Assembly: GCA_009840635.1 (NCBI GenBank)
Contig: VXNL01000092.1
Location: 1-55,421, forward strand
DNA length: 55,421 nt
Reading direction: 5' to 3'
Source of the DNA: Acidobacteriota bacterium
Lineage (GTDB): Bacteria > Acidobacteriota > Vicinamibacteria > Marinacidobacterales > Marinacidobacteraceae
Part shown: piece by piece, positions 7,817 through 15,286 of the stretch
Numbering within the stretch: the first letter of the stretch is position 1
Layout: the number at the start of each line of letters is the position of its first letter
Made by a program: the position numbers and the translations under genes
Notes under the pieces: model-generated
Seen by the model: only the letters and a program-made list of their open reading frames with translations
What the model was told of the DNA's origin: nothing
Database searches by the model: none

Positions 7817-8725
7817 TCAGCGCGCCGGGACGGCACGGCTCTGGCTGAGGCCGAGGGCAGCCCGTGCCTTGCGGACGGTGCGCTCGGCGTAGTCGCGGGG
7901 GTTGTGCTTGTCCTGGCGCGTCTGCTCGAGGTGGGCGACGAGACGCTGGGGTTGGGTCCCGCGACGGAGCTGGTCTTTCACGTAGGCCCAGTCCCGTTCG
8001 GACTGGGAGGGTTCGCCCCGGGGGGTGTCCTTCTTCTCGCTGCGGGCCGGCGGTGCCTTGTCCGGCGGCGGCAGGTGGGCGAACAGCTCCGGCAGCACGG
8101 GGCCGCCGTCGTGCGGCGTCCAGACCACCGGGGCGTCGTCGCGCTCCGGCTTCTTGTTGCGGAATCCCGGGAGCCGCATCACGCGGGTCACGTCGGAGAC
8201 CGACGAATCGCCCTTGTACTGGCCGGCGAGCCGCCGCATGGCGTCCTCGGCGGCGTCCGGCGTCCACGCGCCCGGCGCCGCGTGCCAGAGGATCTGGTAG
8301 TTCTGGCGCGAGGACCGGACCACCGCTGCCGGCGCGGGAAGGTGGCCGGCGTTCACGTCCGCGAGGACCTGCCGGAGCGACTCCGTACCGCTCTTGTCCA
8401 GGTCGAGCTGGAGGCGGCGGACTTCGAGCACGTCGGCCTTCTCGCGGGACTTCGTGTTCGGGCGGATGGGGTTCATGGACACGAAGATGTCGTGGCCCGT
8501 GGCGTTGAGGTGGCGCAGGAATCGCTGGTAGGCGGGGCGCGTGGCCGCGCGCGCCGTCACGACGCGCTGCTCCACCTTCGGCTTCTCCCCGTGCCGCCCG
8601 ACCGCCACGATGGCCAGGCGGTCGTCCGGCCGGTAGAGGGTGTTCAGGTAGTCCACCGCCGCACTCGCCTTCTGAGGCAGTGCAGGCGGACCCTCGGGGA
8701 GTCCGTCGGCGGCGTCTGCTCGCAT
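7817..8725 (-). CDS. RepB-family DNA primase-like protein
   Basis: 302 residues from an ATG at 8725. The pattern matches RepB-type archaeo-eukaryotic primase domains of mobile plasmids and elements. A beta strand holds I-F-V-S-M-N-P (about residues 80-86), then L-Q-L-D-L-D-K-S (about 105-112) gives the catalytic acidic pair. S-S-R-Q-N-Y-Q-I-L-W-H follows (about 138-148), then a helical region with D-V-T-R-V-M-R-L-P-G-F-R-N-K-K-P. The C-terminal 80 residues are charged and helical and probably bind partner or DNA. Such primases start replication or complementary-strand synthesis after transfer. The gene follows the AlpA-like regulator by 48 bases. Confidence 0.8.
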   Translation of the reverse strand: MRADAADGLPEGPPALPQKASAAVDYLNTLYRPDDRLAIVAVGRHGEKPKVEQRVVTARAATRPAYQRFLRHLNATGHDIFVSMNPIRPNTKSREKADVLEVRRLQLDLDKSGTESLRQVLADVNAGHLPAPAAVVRSSRQNYQILWHAAPGAWTPDAAEDAMRRLAGQYKGDSSVSDVTRVMRLPGFRNKKPERDDAPVVWTPHDGGPVLPELFAHLPPPDKAPPARSEKKDTPRGEPSQSERDWAYVKDQLRRGTQPQRLVAHLEQTRQDKHNPRDYAERTVRKARAALGLSQSRAVPAR

Positions 8726-8773
8726 GACTCGCGTGCGATGGCGAACCCGGAACCCGAACGGAAGCGGGGCCGG

Positions 8774-9016
8774 TCAGTCGCGGGGCGGCTGCGGGCCGCG
8801 GGCGGCGGCGGCCGACGGTCCCGTCTCGCCGGTCGCCCGGGGGCGCCGGGCCAGCCAGGCCGTCAGCTCGTGTTCGGGCCAGCGGACGGCCCGCGGCCCA
8901 ACCCGGATCGGCACCGGGAACAGCCCCTCCCGCATCAGCCGGTAGATCGTCGAGCGGCCGATCTGGCAGAACCGCTCCACTTCGGTGCGGCGTAGCAGCC
9001 GTGTCTGGGTGGTCAT
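8774..9016 (-). CDS. AlpA/excisionase-type helix-turn-helix protein
   Basis: 80 residues from the ATG at 9016. This start is preferred over a GTG three codons upstream because the GGGAGGTG ribosome site sits 6-9 bases ahead of the ATG and too close to the GTG. Residues 6-55 form a MerR/AlpA-like winged helix: L-L-R-R-T-E-V-E-R-F, then G-R-S-T-I-Y-R-L-M-R-E-G-L-F-P, then P-R-A-V-R-W. These small proteins act as excision factors or transcription regulators of integrated elements. The tail is Ala/Pro/Arg-rich and disordered. A 24-base near-perfect palindrome lies about 60 bases upstream and is a candidate operator. Confidence 0.85.
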   Translation of the reverse strand: MTTQTRLLRRTEVERFCQIGRSTIYRLMREGLFPVPIRVGPRAVRWPEHELTAWLARRPRATGETGPSAAAARGPQPPRD

Positions 9017-9075
9017 GTCGGGCACCTCCCCTGCGGGAAAGGGCCCGAACGATGCCGGGTGTTTCCGGGCGAGCG

Positions 9076-9783
9076 TTAGACGCTTATCCGCGGATAAGTG
9101 TCAATTGGACGCTCGGTCCCCGCTTTCGGCCAGCATGGCCAGCACTCCCAGGGAGCCGGGAGCCGCCGGATCCGCGCACTCGCCGCCCGGACCGCCCTCA
9201 TCACGGTGCGCTCGTTCCTGTCGAGTTCGTCGGCGATGACGTAGTAGGCCGCCGTCCTCCCCAGTCCAAGGCGGACGAGGAGGGTGAACGTGTACGCGAT
9301 CCATAGGTTGCGGGCGTCGTTCGCGTAGTGGGGTCGCCCGTCCTTGCTGCGCGCTTGGGCCGGCCGGGACCAGGTTCCCCGGCGAACCGCGATGTCCCAG
9401 TCCGCGAGCATGGCGGGCCACCAGCGGCGCTCCTCCTGGATCCGGATCGCGATGTGGTTCAGGGCCATCCAGTAGTCGAGGTCGTGCCGGCTGGCGGCGA
9501 TCATGTTGCGGAGCTTCTCCGTCTGGCGCTCGGCGCCCCACTCGTCCCGCATCGCGAACCAGTTGCGGGCCTCCAGTGGACCGCGTGGCGGGATGTCCGA
9601 GAGGTCCTCTCCGGAAAGCAGATACCGCACGACGTACCGGGCCTCTTCCTCGGCGGCGACCTTGTCCAGCCCCCGAAAGAGACCTTCACAAAGCAGGCTG
9701 CCGTGCTCTTCCGGCGAGATCCGCTCTCCCCGGCGCGATTTCCGAATCGCGCGCATCCATCGAGCTCTACGTTCTTCGTTCAT
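9076..9783 (-). CDS. unknown protein at the cargo end of the conjugative element
   Basis: 235 residues from an ATG at 9783. The protein is basic at the N-terminus (M-R-A-I-R-K-S-R-R-G-E-R) and Trp/Arg-rich in the middle, with E-E-R-R-W-W-P-A-M. Towards the C-terminus, A-A-Y-Y-V-I-A-D-E-L-D-R-N-E-R-T-V-M-R-A-V-R-A could be a helix-turn-helix (about residues 180-202). No family is recognised; a DNA-binding regulator is possible. It is the last gene of the GC-rich conjugative run before the lower-GC operon, and its final codons lie inside the 24-base palindrome ahead of the AlpA-like gene. Confidence 0.6.
   Translation of the reverse strand: MNEERRARWMRAIRKSRRGERISPEEHGSLLCEGLFRGLDKVAAEEEARYVVRYLLSGEDLSDIPPRGPLEARNWFAMRDEWGAERQTEKLRNMIAASRHDLDYWMALNHIAIRIQEERRWWPAMLADWDIAVRRGTWSRPAQARSKDGRPHYANDARNLWIAYTFTLLVRLGLGRTAAYYVIADELDRNERTVMRAVRAASARIRRLPAPWECWPCWPKAGTERPIDTYPRISV
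9079..9102. promoter_or_regulatory. 24-base palindrome, candidate operator
   Basis: The core CTTATCCGCGGATAAG (9083-9098) is a perfect 16-base palindrome. It extends to 24 bases with only one mismatched pair (GACg at the left, tGTC at the right). It lies at the very end of the 235-residue gene and 63-86 bases upstream of the AlpA-like start. Position and symmetry suit a site for a dimeric regulator, perhaps the AlpA-like protein itself; no other copy was noticed in the window. Confidence 0.5.
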
Positions 9784-10198
9784 GGCACCGCCCGCCCTTT
9801 GCCGTCGAGCGCGGTGAGGAAATCAGAGGGAATTCTCAATGGCAACCGGAGATTGCGCCCTCTCGGCAAACCGAAAACGGCCCACCTCGTGGCGTTCCCT
9901 TTGACGCTTAACGCGGCCGTCCTAGTCCCTGCAGAAGGGTATTTGGTCTGGCCTCAGCGGAACGGCCAATGCACCGGCTGGAGGCGCACGACACCAGCTT
10001 CAAGTGCTAGTCAGCCGACCCAATCAACCTGGGTCGTTCCAGGAAACCGCTCACGTGGCCGCCACCGCTCCGGAATTCGGCCCTACATGATCCGGAAGAC
10101 TGAGACTCTCCTAGTGTTTCCGAGAACCATCATGCTCTCCGGTAGAGCGCCGTTGGACTCACCATTGTGCCGACACCCATCCAGAACAAGCGCGGCAC
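9784..10198. other. non-coding junction between conjugation genes and defence operon
   Basis: 415 bases with no supported gene. Base composition falls here from the GC-rich conjugative genes to the lower-GC operon that ends at 10199. No tRNA, clear terminator or transposase remnant was found. It should contain the transcription end of the operon at its right and the promoter of the 235-residue gene at its left. Confidence 0.5.
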
Positions 10199-12124
10199 CT
10201 ATTGCTCCAGCAGATCGGTGCCGTACGCACTGATCAAGGCGCCTTCGGAAATGTCTACCACAATCTCAAGCCAGCTCTTTCCCTTTGGGGTACCAATCGA
10301 AGTCGCTAGCTTAAACTTGCTCTCGCCAGGCAGCTCCAAACCGTCGTGCAACATGGCTGTTCGCACCTTCTCCGGGTGTGCAAGACATGCCTTCCAATTC
10401 CCGCGATGGATATCCGACAAGTCGTCTTCTGCAACTTCCTGTAGCCGTGCAAGCAATTCCCGGAAGAACCTAGACGTAAACAGGACTCGCCTGCGCTTGT
10501 CGTTCCCACCCCGCGGCATAAAAACCTGCGCTTGTTCTTCCCCGAACCCGACGAGTTCCTCCGTCTTTGCCTGGTTGCCGACGTTTTTTGTCAGATACAC
10601 CCTGACGGGCGCTCCAAGGTCGACCGTCGGTGGGGCGGCCACACCAACACGGGACAGATCGGCGAGAAGCGCCTTTTGAATCGTCTGCGCAGGCATAGGA
10701 CGCATCGATGCGAAGTATGAATAGAGGCTACCGTTGACCCTAAGCGTCGACGCGCCTCCGAAGTCATGTGTCATCAGATCCTTGTAGTTCCACTTGATCG
10801 CCTTGGGGGTGTCGTGGATGATGAGGTCGACCGCCAAGGCACCGTCTTCATGAAACGCCCGAATATTTCCACCAATCGTCAAGAAGCGACTGGCAGCCGG
10901 GCTGCCACCCCGGGGAACCAAATCGCATTCGGGCGAAACGACCATTCGAACGCTCCTGCGATTGGATGAAATAAACAAATCACCGAGCGCAAATCGGCGT
11001 CTCGGACGTGTTCTTCGCGAGTTGAAACGCATACGATGAAAGAACTCGGCGAGCCGAGCCGATGGTCGCGGGTTCGCTCCTTCGATCGCGTGTGTCAATG
11101 TGCTGTCGTTCAGTCGTGTGAATTCGTCTGTGGTCCAATCAACCTTGTCGTCTATGATCGCGCGGAGGGACTCGCCCAAGAACCACTCAAGATAATCCGC
11201 AAACACCTCGCCTTCCTTGTAAATGCGAAATCGCAACAGGTAGGCGAAATCCTGGACATCGAACTCTCGCAATTCCGAATAGAGCGCTTTGCGTGCCGCC
11301 TCTGCCCCGACCTTCCACGCCTTTAGCGCGGTTTCCAGGACGCGCCCGAATTCGAAGCTTCCGGAGGTGTCCAAGAGCACCTCCGCAGCGTCACCCGACG
11401 CGGTCAACTCTTGTCCGCGCCCTTGCACCCATCTCTTCAGGAGGAAACCGAAACGCAGGGCCATCACCCGATCGTCGAGCCGACCGAAATACGCCTCCTT
11501 GCGGTCTGCAACCTCCTCAGAGGACATCAGCACGACCGCGGGGACGTTGTTGGCAAGATCCGTCAGAATCGCCTTCAGCAAGGCGATAGATCGTTTCCTA
11601 TCCCCAGCCCACTGTGCGCTCGTAATGTCCTTGGTAGTTCGTTCTGGGGGGCTCAGATAAAAGTCCATGAAGATCAGATCGGGGTCAAGATCCCGAGAGA
11701 CGCGGGCGGCGTCACCTGTTCCGACCGTCACGACCCTTGGTTCATCGCTACAGCAATGCAGCAACTCCAGTAGTGGATCGAGTGCTTCAAGCGCCGAGCC
11801 CTTGGCCGCGGCGAAAGCGCCGCCCGGATCAAACGCGCCTCCCCGGCGTTCCACAAAGACGTGATACAACGCCGCCGCAGAATCCGAAACTGCGCCGTCA
11901 TCTAGCTCGTCGTTATTGAGCGCTTCAATCGCAGCTTCCCGGACCTCGTCACTAAGCACATCAGTGCTCACGCGGTCCCGTAGCTCGGCTGCCGACAGAA
12001 TGTCAAGCAGCGCCCCACCGGATCGCGCGTCGAGCGGGGGTGGATCGTATGCGTCGTCGATGACTAGAATCCGTTCTACCGAACTTGCCTTGAAACTCTG
12101 AATGATTTGCTGTGTGTAGTTCAC
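10199..12124 (-). CDS. receiver-domain protein with large unknown C-terminal half
   Basis: 641 residues from a GTG that overlaps the stop of the GHKL kinase gene (GTGA). The N-terminal 235 residues form a response-receiver fold with all key positions: acidic pair D23/D24 in V-I-D-D, phosphoacceptor D154 in L-I-F-M-D-F, S201/S202 after A-V-V-L-M, and K230 in F-G-F-L-L-K. About 100 extra residues sit between the acidic pair and the phosphoacceptor strand. The other 400 residues have no recognised domain. They are helical to about residue 370, then have a beta-rich region with G-D-L-F-I (381-385), V-V-S-P-E-C-D-L (395-402) and T-I-G-G-N, and end in a basic segment. Its position makes it the likely phosphorylation target and effector or regulator of the system. 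Receiver call confident; output function unknown. Confidence 0.8.
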   Translation of the reverse strand: MNYTQQIIQSFKASSVERILVIDDAYDPPPLDARSGGALLDILSAAELRDRVSTDVLSDEVREAAIEALNNDELDDGAVSDSAAALYHVFVERRGGAFDPGGAFAAAKGSALEALDPLLELLHCCSDEPRVVTVGTGDAARVSRDLDPDLIFMDFYLSPPERTTKDITSAQWAGDRKRSIALLKAILTDLANNVPAVVLMSSEEVADRKEAYFGRLDDRVMALRFGFLLKRWVQGRGQELTASGDAAEVLLDTSGSFEFGRVLETALKAWKVGAEAARKALYSELREFDVQDFAYLLRFRIYKEGEVFADYLEWFLGESLRAIIDDKVDWTTDEFTRLNDSTLTHAIEGANPRPSARLAEFFHRMRFNSRRTRPRRRFALGDLFISSNRRSVRMVVSPECDLVPRGGSPAASRFLTIGGNIRAFHEDGALAVDLIIHDTPKAIKWNYKDLMTHDFGGASTLRVNGSLYSYFASMRPMPAQTIQKALLADLSRVGVAAPPTVDLGAPVRVYLTKNVGNQAKTEELVGFGEEQAQVFMPRGGNDKRRRVLFTSRFFRELLARLQEVAEDDLSDIHRGNWKACLAHPEKVRTAMLHDGLELPGESKFKLATSIGTPKGKSWLEIVVDISEGALISAYGTDLLEQ

Positions 12125-14478
12125 GATTGTCCCATTTGAAGCACGAAGCCGTTCACTCGGTCCGCCCGCACGAGTCCTGGTTTCGACTCCGTCTGTAACG
12201 ACCAGCCGTGGTATTCGGCCATGTCACGGGCAATGAAGAGTCCGAGCCCCTTTCCCATACCGGACGGCTTCGTTGTCACAAAAGGCTGGAATATACGCTC
12301 TTTCCGGGATATCGGTACCCCGGGGCCATTATCCTGCACGATCAAACGCCGTGCCTCCGAATCGAGTGTCACGATCATCTTCGGTCTGAAGCCCACCTCG
12401 TACTCCGCTTGCCGCTTCAACCAGTAAGCGGCGTTCACGATTAGGTTCTCGAGAATCTGAATGACCATTCCCCTGACCGCACGAATCTCCACAGAACGAT
12501 CAGGAAGGCGTAGTTCAAGGGCTATTCCGTGGCGCGAGAACTCACGTTCATGATTGCCCAAGATATCCCTGATCAATTGCCTTAGGTCAAACCGAGACTT
12601 TGTCTGCCTCTTTTCGCCGGTGAGTTCATCAAATGCCGCGACACGCTTGTACAGCGTGTGCAACTGATCGTGTAGTGCCGAGAGACTTGCGGGGGTCGAT
12701 CCCGCGGCGGCGATGGCACTCATTGTGTGCGCAACGGCTCGCTCTAGCTCGTGAAATATGAACTCGGTCATCAGCCCAACGCCAGCCAAATAGACGAACT
12801 TTTCTCGATCCTCGACGGATTGCCTCTCGGCCTCATCCAGCCGCTTGAGCACGGCAAGTGCCTCCGTGCGAAGCGCCTGTGCCGTCTTCAGAACGCGCTC
12901 GATCTCTTCCTCATAGTCGCCATCGAGTTGCTTTCGTAGATCGGAAACCGCCTTCGTTAGAGTGTTCTCCGCCCGCAGAATCTGATTGTTCTTTAGCTCC
13001 TCCTTGCGAAACTGGAGCTTCTCGTCGTCGTCAACCTCGTTGATGAAGTTTCGAAACTCATCGTTGATCACCCAGGTCACTAACCGCCTGAGAGCATCCG
13101 AGACTTCCGATTGGACCAAGCCTTCTCGATTGGTTTGTTCGCTAAGGAAACGATGCGGAGTGCTGATTCGAACGCGGCCGAATACCTGCTGCCGGTTCAG
13201 CTTGAAGCCCGAGGCACCGAACGCCAGTTTGTCGAGTGAGATCCAGTCGTCGTCAGGTTCACCGAAAGGCAACACACGGAACCCATGGCGATAGAGCATC
13301 GGCCCACCCGACCAACGGGCGATTTCGGCCCGCGATGCGGTCCTGTTCTCAGTGAGATTCTCGATTCCCTCCACGATGCGACGGTTGTACCAGTAGACCT
13401 CCAGCGTAAACCCACCGAGCTTCTGAAGCGCACGTGCGCTCATCGGCGTTTCGGTGTGAGCCGCATGCCCGCGCTTAGCGCGGCGCTTGCGCACCGTCCG
13501 GATGGGCGCCAAGACTTCGGCGCCCCTCGCCTCAATTTTCGTCGCCCGGTGCTTCTGTCGATAATCGATCTTTCCGCCGATGAACGGCTCGCCGCGTTGG
13601 AACTCAAGGGTCGCGCGGCAAATCGCATGGGCGTGCCGCATGAGCGGCTTCGGAACAGATGGAATCAGTATCCGATCGCCATTGTGTCTGGCAATGAGGA
13701 GTTTGTTCGCCAAGCCGGCCTCAAACGGGTCGACGAAACGCGCCACTTTGCCGTCGAGGAGTTCCATGAAGCGCGCCTTGTCCCAATCGCCGCTCAGATT
13801 CTCGATCCGAACGCTGGTGCCGCTCTGTTCTCGGTTATCTTTCCGCGCGCCCCGTTCTGGCGCAACCTGTACGTCGTGCACCAGCATCTCTTTTGCGTGC
13901 GAGAACAGGCCCCAGTCGACCTTCAGGATGTTCCAACAGGTTTCGCCCGACTTGGTCGTCTCGACCGTGAGTAGGTCGCCTAATCGCATCGCGGACAGAC
14001 GGCCAATTCCCTTGTCCCCAAGATTTGTGGCGCCCTCTTCGTTCTGTCGCCGCCGGTGCCGAGTGCCGATCCGCAGATAGACATTCTCGAGGTCGTCAAA
14101 CGACATGCCGTCCCCGGTGTCACGTATAGTGATGGAATTGAGATGGACGTAGCGATCCTTGAGAATCTCCTCATACACGGTGCGGCTAACCGCCCGATTG
14201 AGCGTAGCCAACAAGAGGTCGCCCTCCGGGCCTCCTCCGTCGATCAGTTTGCCTCGTAGGAAGGTCGTCACCTCCGACAAGGGGGTGTTCGTTTCTTGTA
14301 GCCTACGAATCGCTTCTCGGTAGTCAGTGCGCGACAGACGGGCTTGAACCAAGATCTCGACAGTGGGCGATCCTGCATCCACCGCGTTCTTGATCAGCTC
14401 GAAGAGTGCAACCTCATCGGTGCTGATGAGTTCCTTGCCCAACTCTAGGAGCGTTCTCGCCTCAAACGAAAAGCTCAT
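12121..14478 (-). CDS. dual-GHKL sensor: Hsp90/MutL-like ATPase fused to histidine kinase
   Basis: 785 residues from an ATG 10 bases after the PP-loop gene. The N-terminus is a GHKL ATPase of Hsp90/MutL/MORC type: E27-L-I-K-N31-A-V-D34 as N box, I-R-D120-T-G-D-G-M, and G-D-K-G-I-G-R (154-160). A long middle region includes a coiled coil at about 500-560. Then comes a classical kinase core: a candidate phosphoacceptor H576 in F-I-F-H-E-L-E-R, N box E677-N678-L-I-V-N682-A, G1 box V-Q-D716-N-G-P-G, F box F-V-T-T-K and G2 box G-M-G-K-G-L-G-L (about 737-744). No membrane segment is seen, so the signal sensed should be cytoplasmic. The gene shares overlaps with the receiver gene and follows the phosphorothioation genes, suggesting it senses DNA state or phage and signals to the receiver protein. 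Both ATP sites look intact. Confidence 0.85.
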   Translation of the reverse strand: MSFSFEARTLLELGKELISTDEVALFELIKNAVDAGSPTVEILVQARLSRTDYREAIRRLQETNTPLSEVTTFLRGKLIDGGGPEGDLLLATLNRAVSRTVYEEILKDRYVHLNSITIRDTGDGMSFDDLENVYLRIGTRHRRRQNEEGATNLGDKGIGRLSAMRLGDLLTVETTKSGETCWNILKVDWGLFSHAKEMLVHDVQVAPERGARKDNREQSGTSVRIENLSGDWDKARFMELLDGKVARFVDPFEAGLANKLLIARHNGDRILIPSVPKPLMRHAHAICRATLEFQRGEPFIGGKIDYRQKHRATKIEARGAEVLAPIRTVRKRRAKRGHAAHTETPMSARALQKLGGFTLEVYWYNRRIVEGIENLTENRTASRAEIARWSGGPMLYRHGFRVLPFGEPDDDWISLDKLAFGASGFKLNRQQVFGRVRISTPHRFLSEQTNREGLVQSEVSDALRRLVTWVINDEFRNFINEVDDDEKLQFRKEELKNNQILRAENTLTKAVSDLRKQLDGDYEEEIERVLKTAQALRTEALAVLKRLDEAERQSVEDREKFVYLAGVGLMTEFIFHELERAVAHTMSAIAAAGSTPASLSALHDQLHTLYKRVAAFDELTGEKRQTKSRFDLRQLIRDILGNHEREFSRHGIALELRLPDRSVEIRAVRGMVIQILENLIVNAAYWLKRQAEYEVGFRPKMIVTLDSEARRLIVQDNGPGVPISRKERIFQPFVTTKPSGMGKGLGLFIARDMAEYHGWSLQTESKPGLVRADRVNGFVLQMGQS

Positions 14479-14488
14479 CTGGCGTATC

Positions 14489-15286
14489 TCAGAGAGAACA
14501 AATCAGGCAACCGTCATTGTCCTCTTCGGGACCCTCGTCCCCGAAGACCTGCGCGAGAGTCAGATTCTCCCGGCGTTCCCGCCGGCGCGCCGCGCGAAGT
14601 TCGTGCTCGCGTTTGATCGCGGCCATGCGATCAGGTTGTTCAAGTTGCGCCAAGCTCTCTCCCGCGTTCCATGTAAACGTCCTGCCGCTCTGCTCGTACG
14701 GTTTTTCATAGGCTTTGGCCTGCTCGAAGAGGTCTGGGTGTTTCTCCTTTAGTCGTACCCACTCGATCTTCTGTTGGTAGAAGCAGAAGAAGCAGCCGGA
14801 TCTTGTTCTTCCCCACTGAGTATAGGGCGGGAGACCGACACCCGAGGAGAGGAGGATCTCTCTGATGTCTTCCAGCTTCAAGCCGTCCTCCTGGAAGGGA
14901 TAGACCGCCTTGATGTTCGGCTTGTGGCTGATGTACCCGCCACGGGTTTCGTCGGCCCGCAGGCCTACGTAGTTGATGACCGGATCATCCCCGACGAAGT
15001 CCTCGAACGGCCTCAACTTCAGCATCTTCGTGCACCAGCGTCGGTGGTTCGACGGGATCATTTCTCCATACACGTCGTACCAATGGTCGAACCCAAGGTC
15101 TGCGTTCAGGCGATGCACGCGTGTCCCGAGATAGTCCTCGATCCGTTCGAGATACTCATAGGTTTCGGGCAGCTCCTTGCGCGTGTCCGAAAACACGTAC
15201 TCCATCTTGGGCACCCGGTCACGCATGTAGATGGCGAGCGCCGCCGAGTCCTTGCCTCCGGACAGGCTGAGAATGTGTCGCGTCAC
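14489..15286 (-). CDS. sspD: SspD/DndC-like PP-loop sulfurtransferase
   Basis: 265 residues from a GTG that overlaps the stop of the ATPase gene (GTGA). The N-terminal PP-loop S-G-G-K-D-S (residues 9-14) marks the PAPS-reductase/ATP-pyrophosphatase superfamily. H-R-R-W-C-T-K-M-L-K (C85) and the C-x-x-C pair C165/C168 match DndC/SspD-like enzymes, which activate DNA backbone positions for sulfur insertion. A second C-x-x-C (C260/C263) forms the extreme C-terminus and may help hold an iron-sulfur cluster. In the family this enzyme takes sulfur delivered by the cysteine desulfurase encoded by the first gene of the operon. Sulfate-assimilation PAPS reductase is less likely, given the DUF4007 and P-loop ATPase neighbours. 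Confidence 0.85.
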   Translation of the reverse strand: MTRHILSLSGGKDSAALAIYMRDRVPKMEYVFSDTRKELPETYEYLERIEDYLGTRVHRLNADLGFDHWYDVYGEMIPSNHRRWCTKMLKLRPFEDFVGDDPVINYVGLRADETRGGYISHKPNIKAVYPFQEDGLKLEDIREILLSSGVGLPPYTQWGRTRSGCFFCFYQQKIEWVRLKEKHPDLFEQAKAYEKPYEQSGRTFTWNAGESLAQLEQPDRMAAIKREHELRAARRRERRENLTLAQVFGDEGPEEDNDGCLICSL

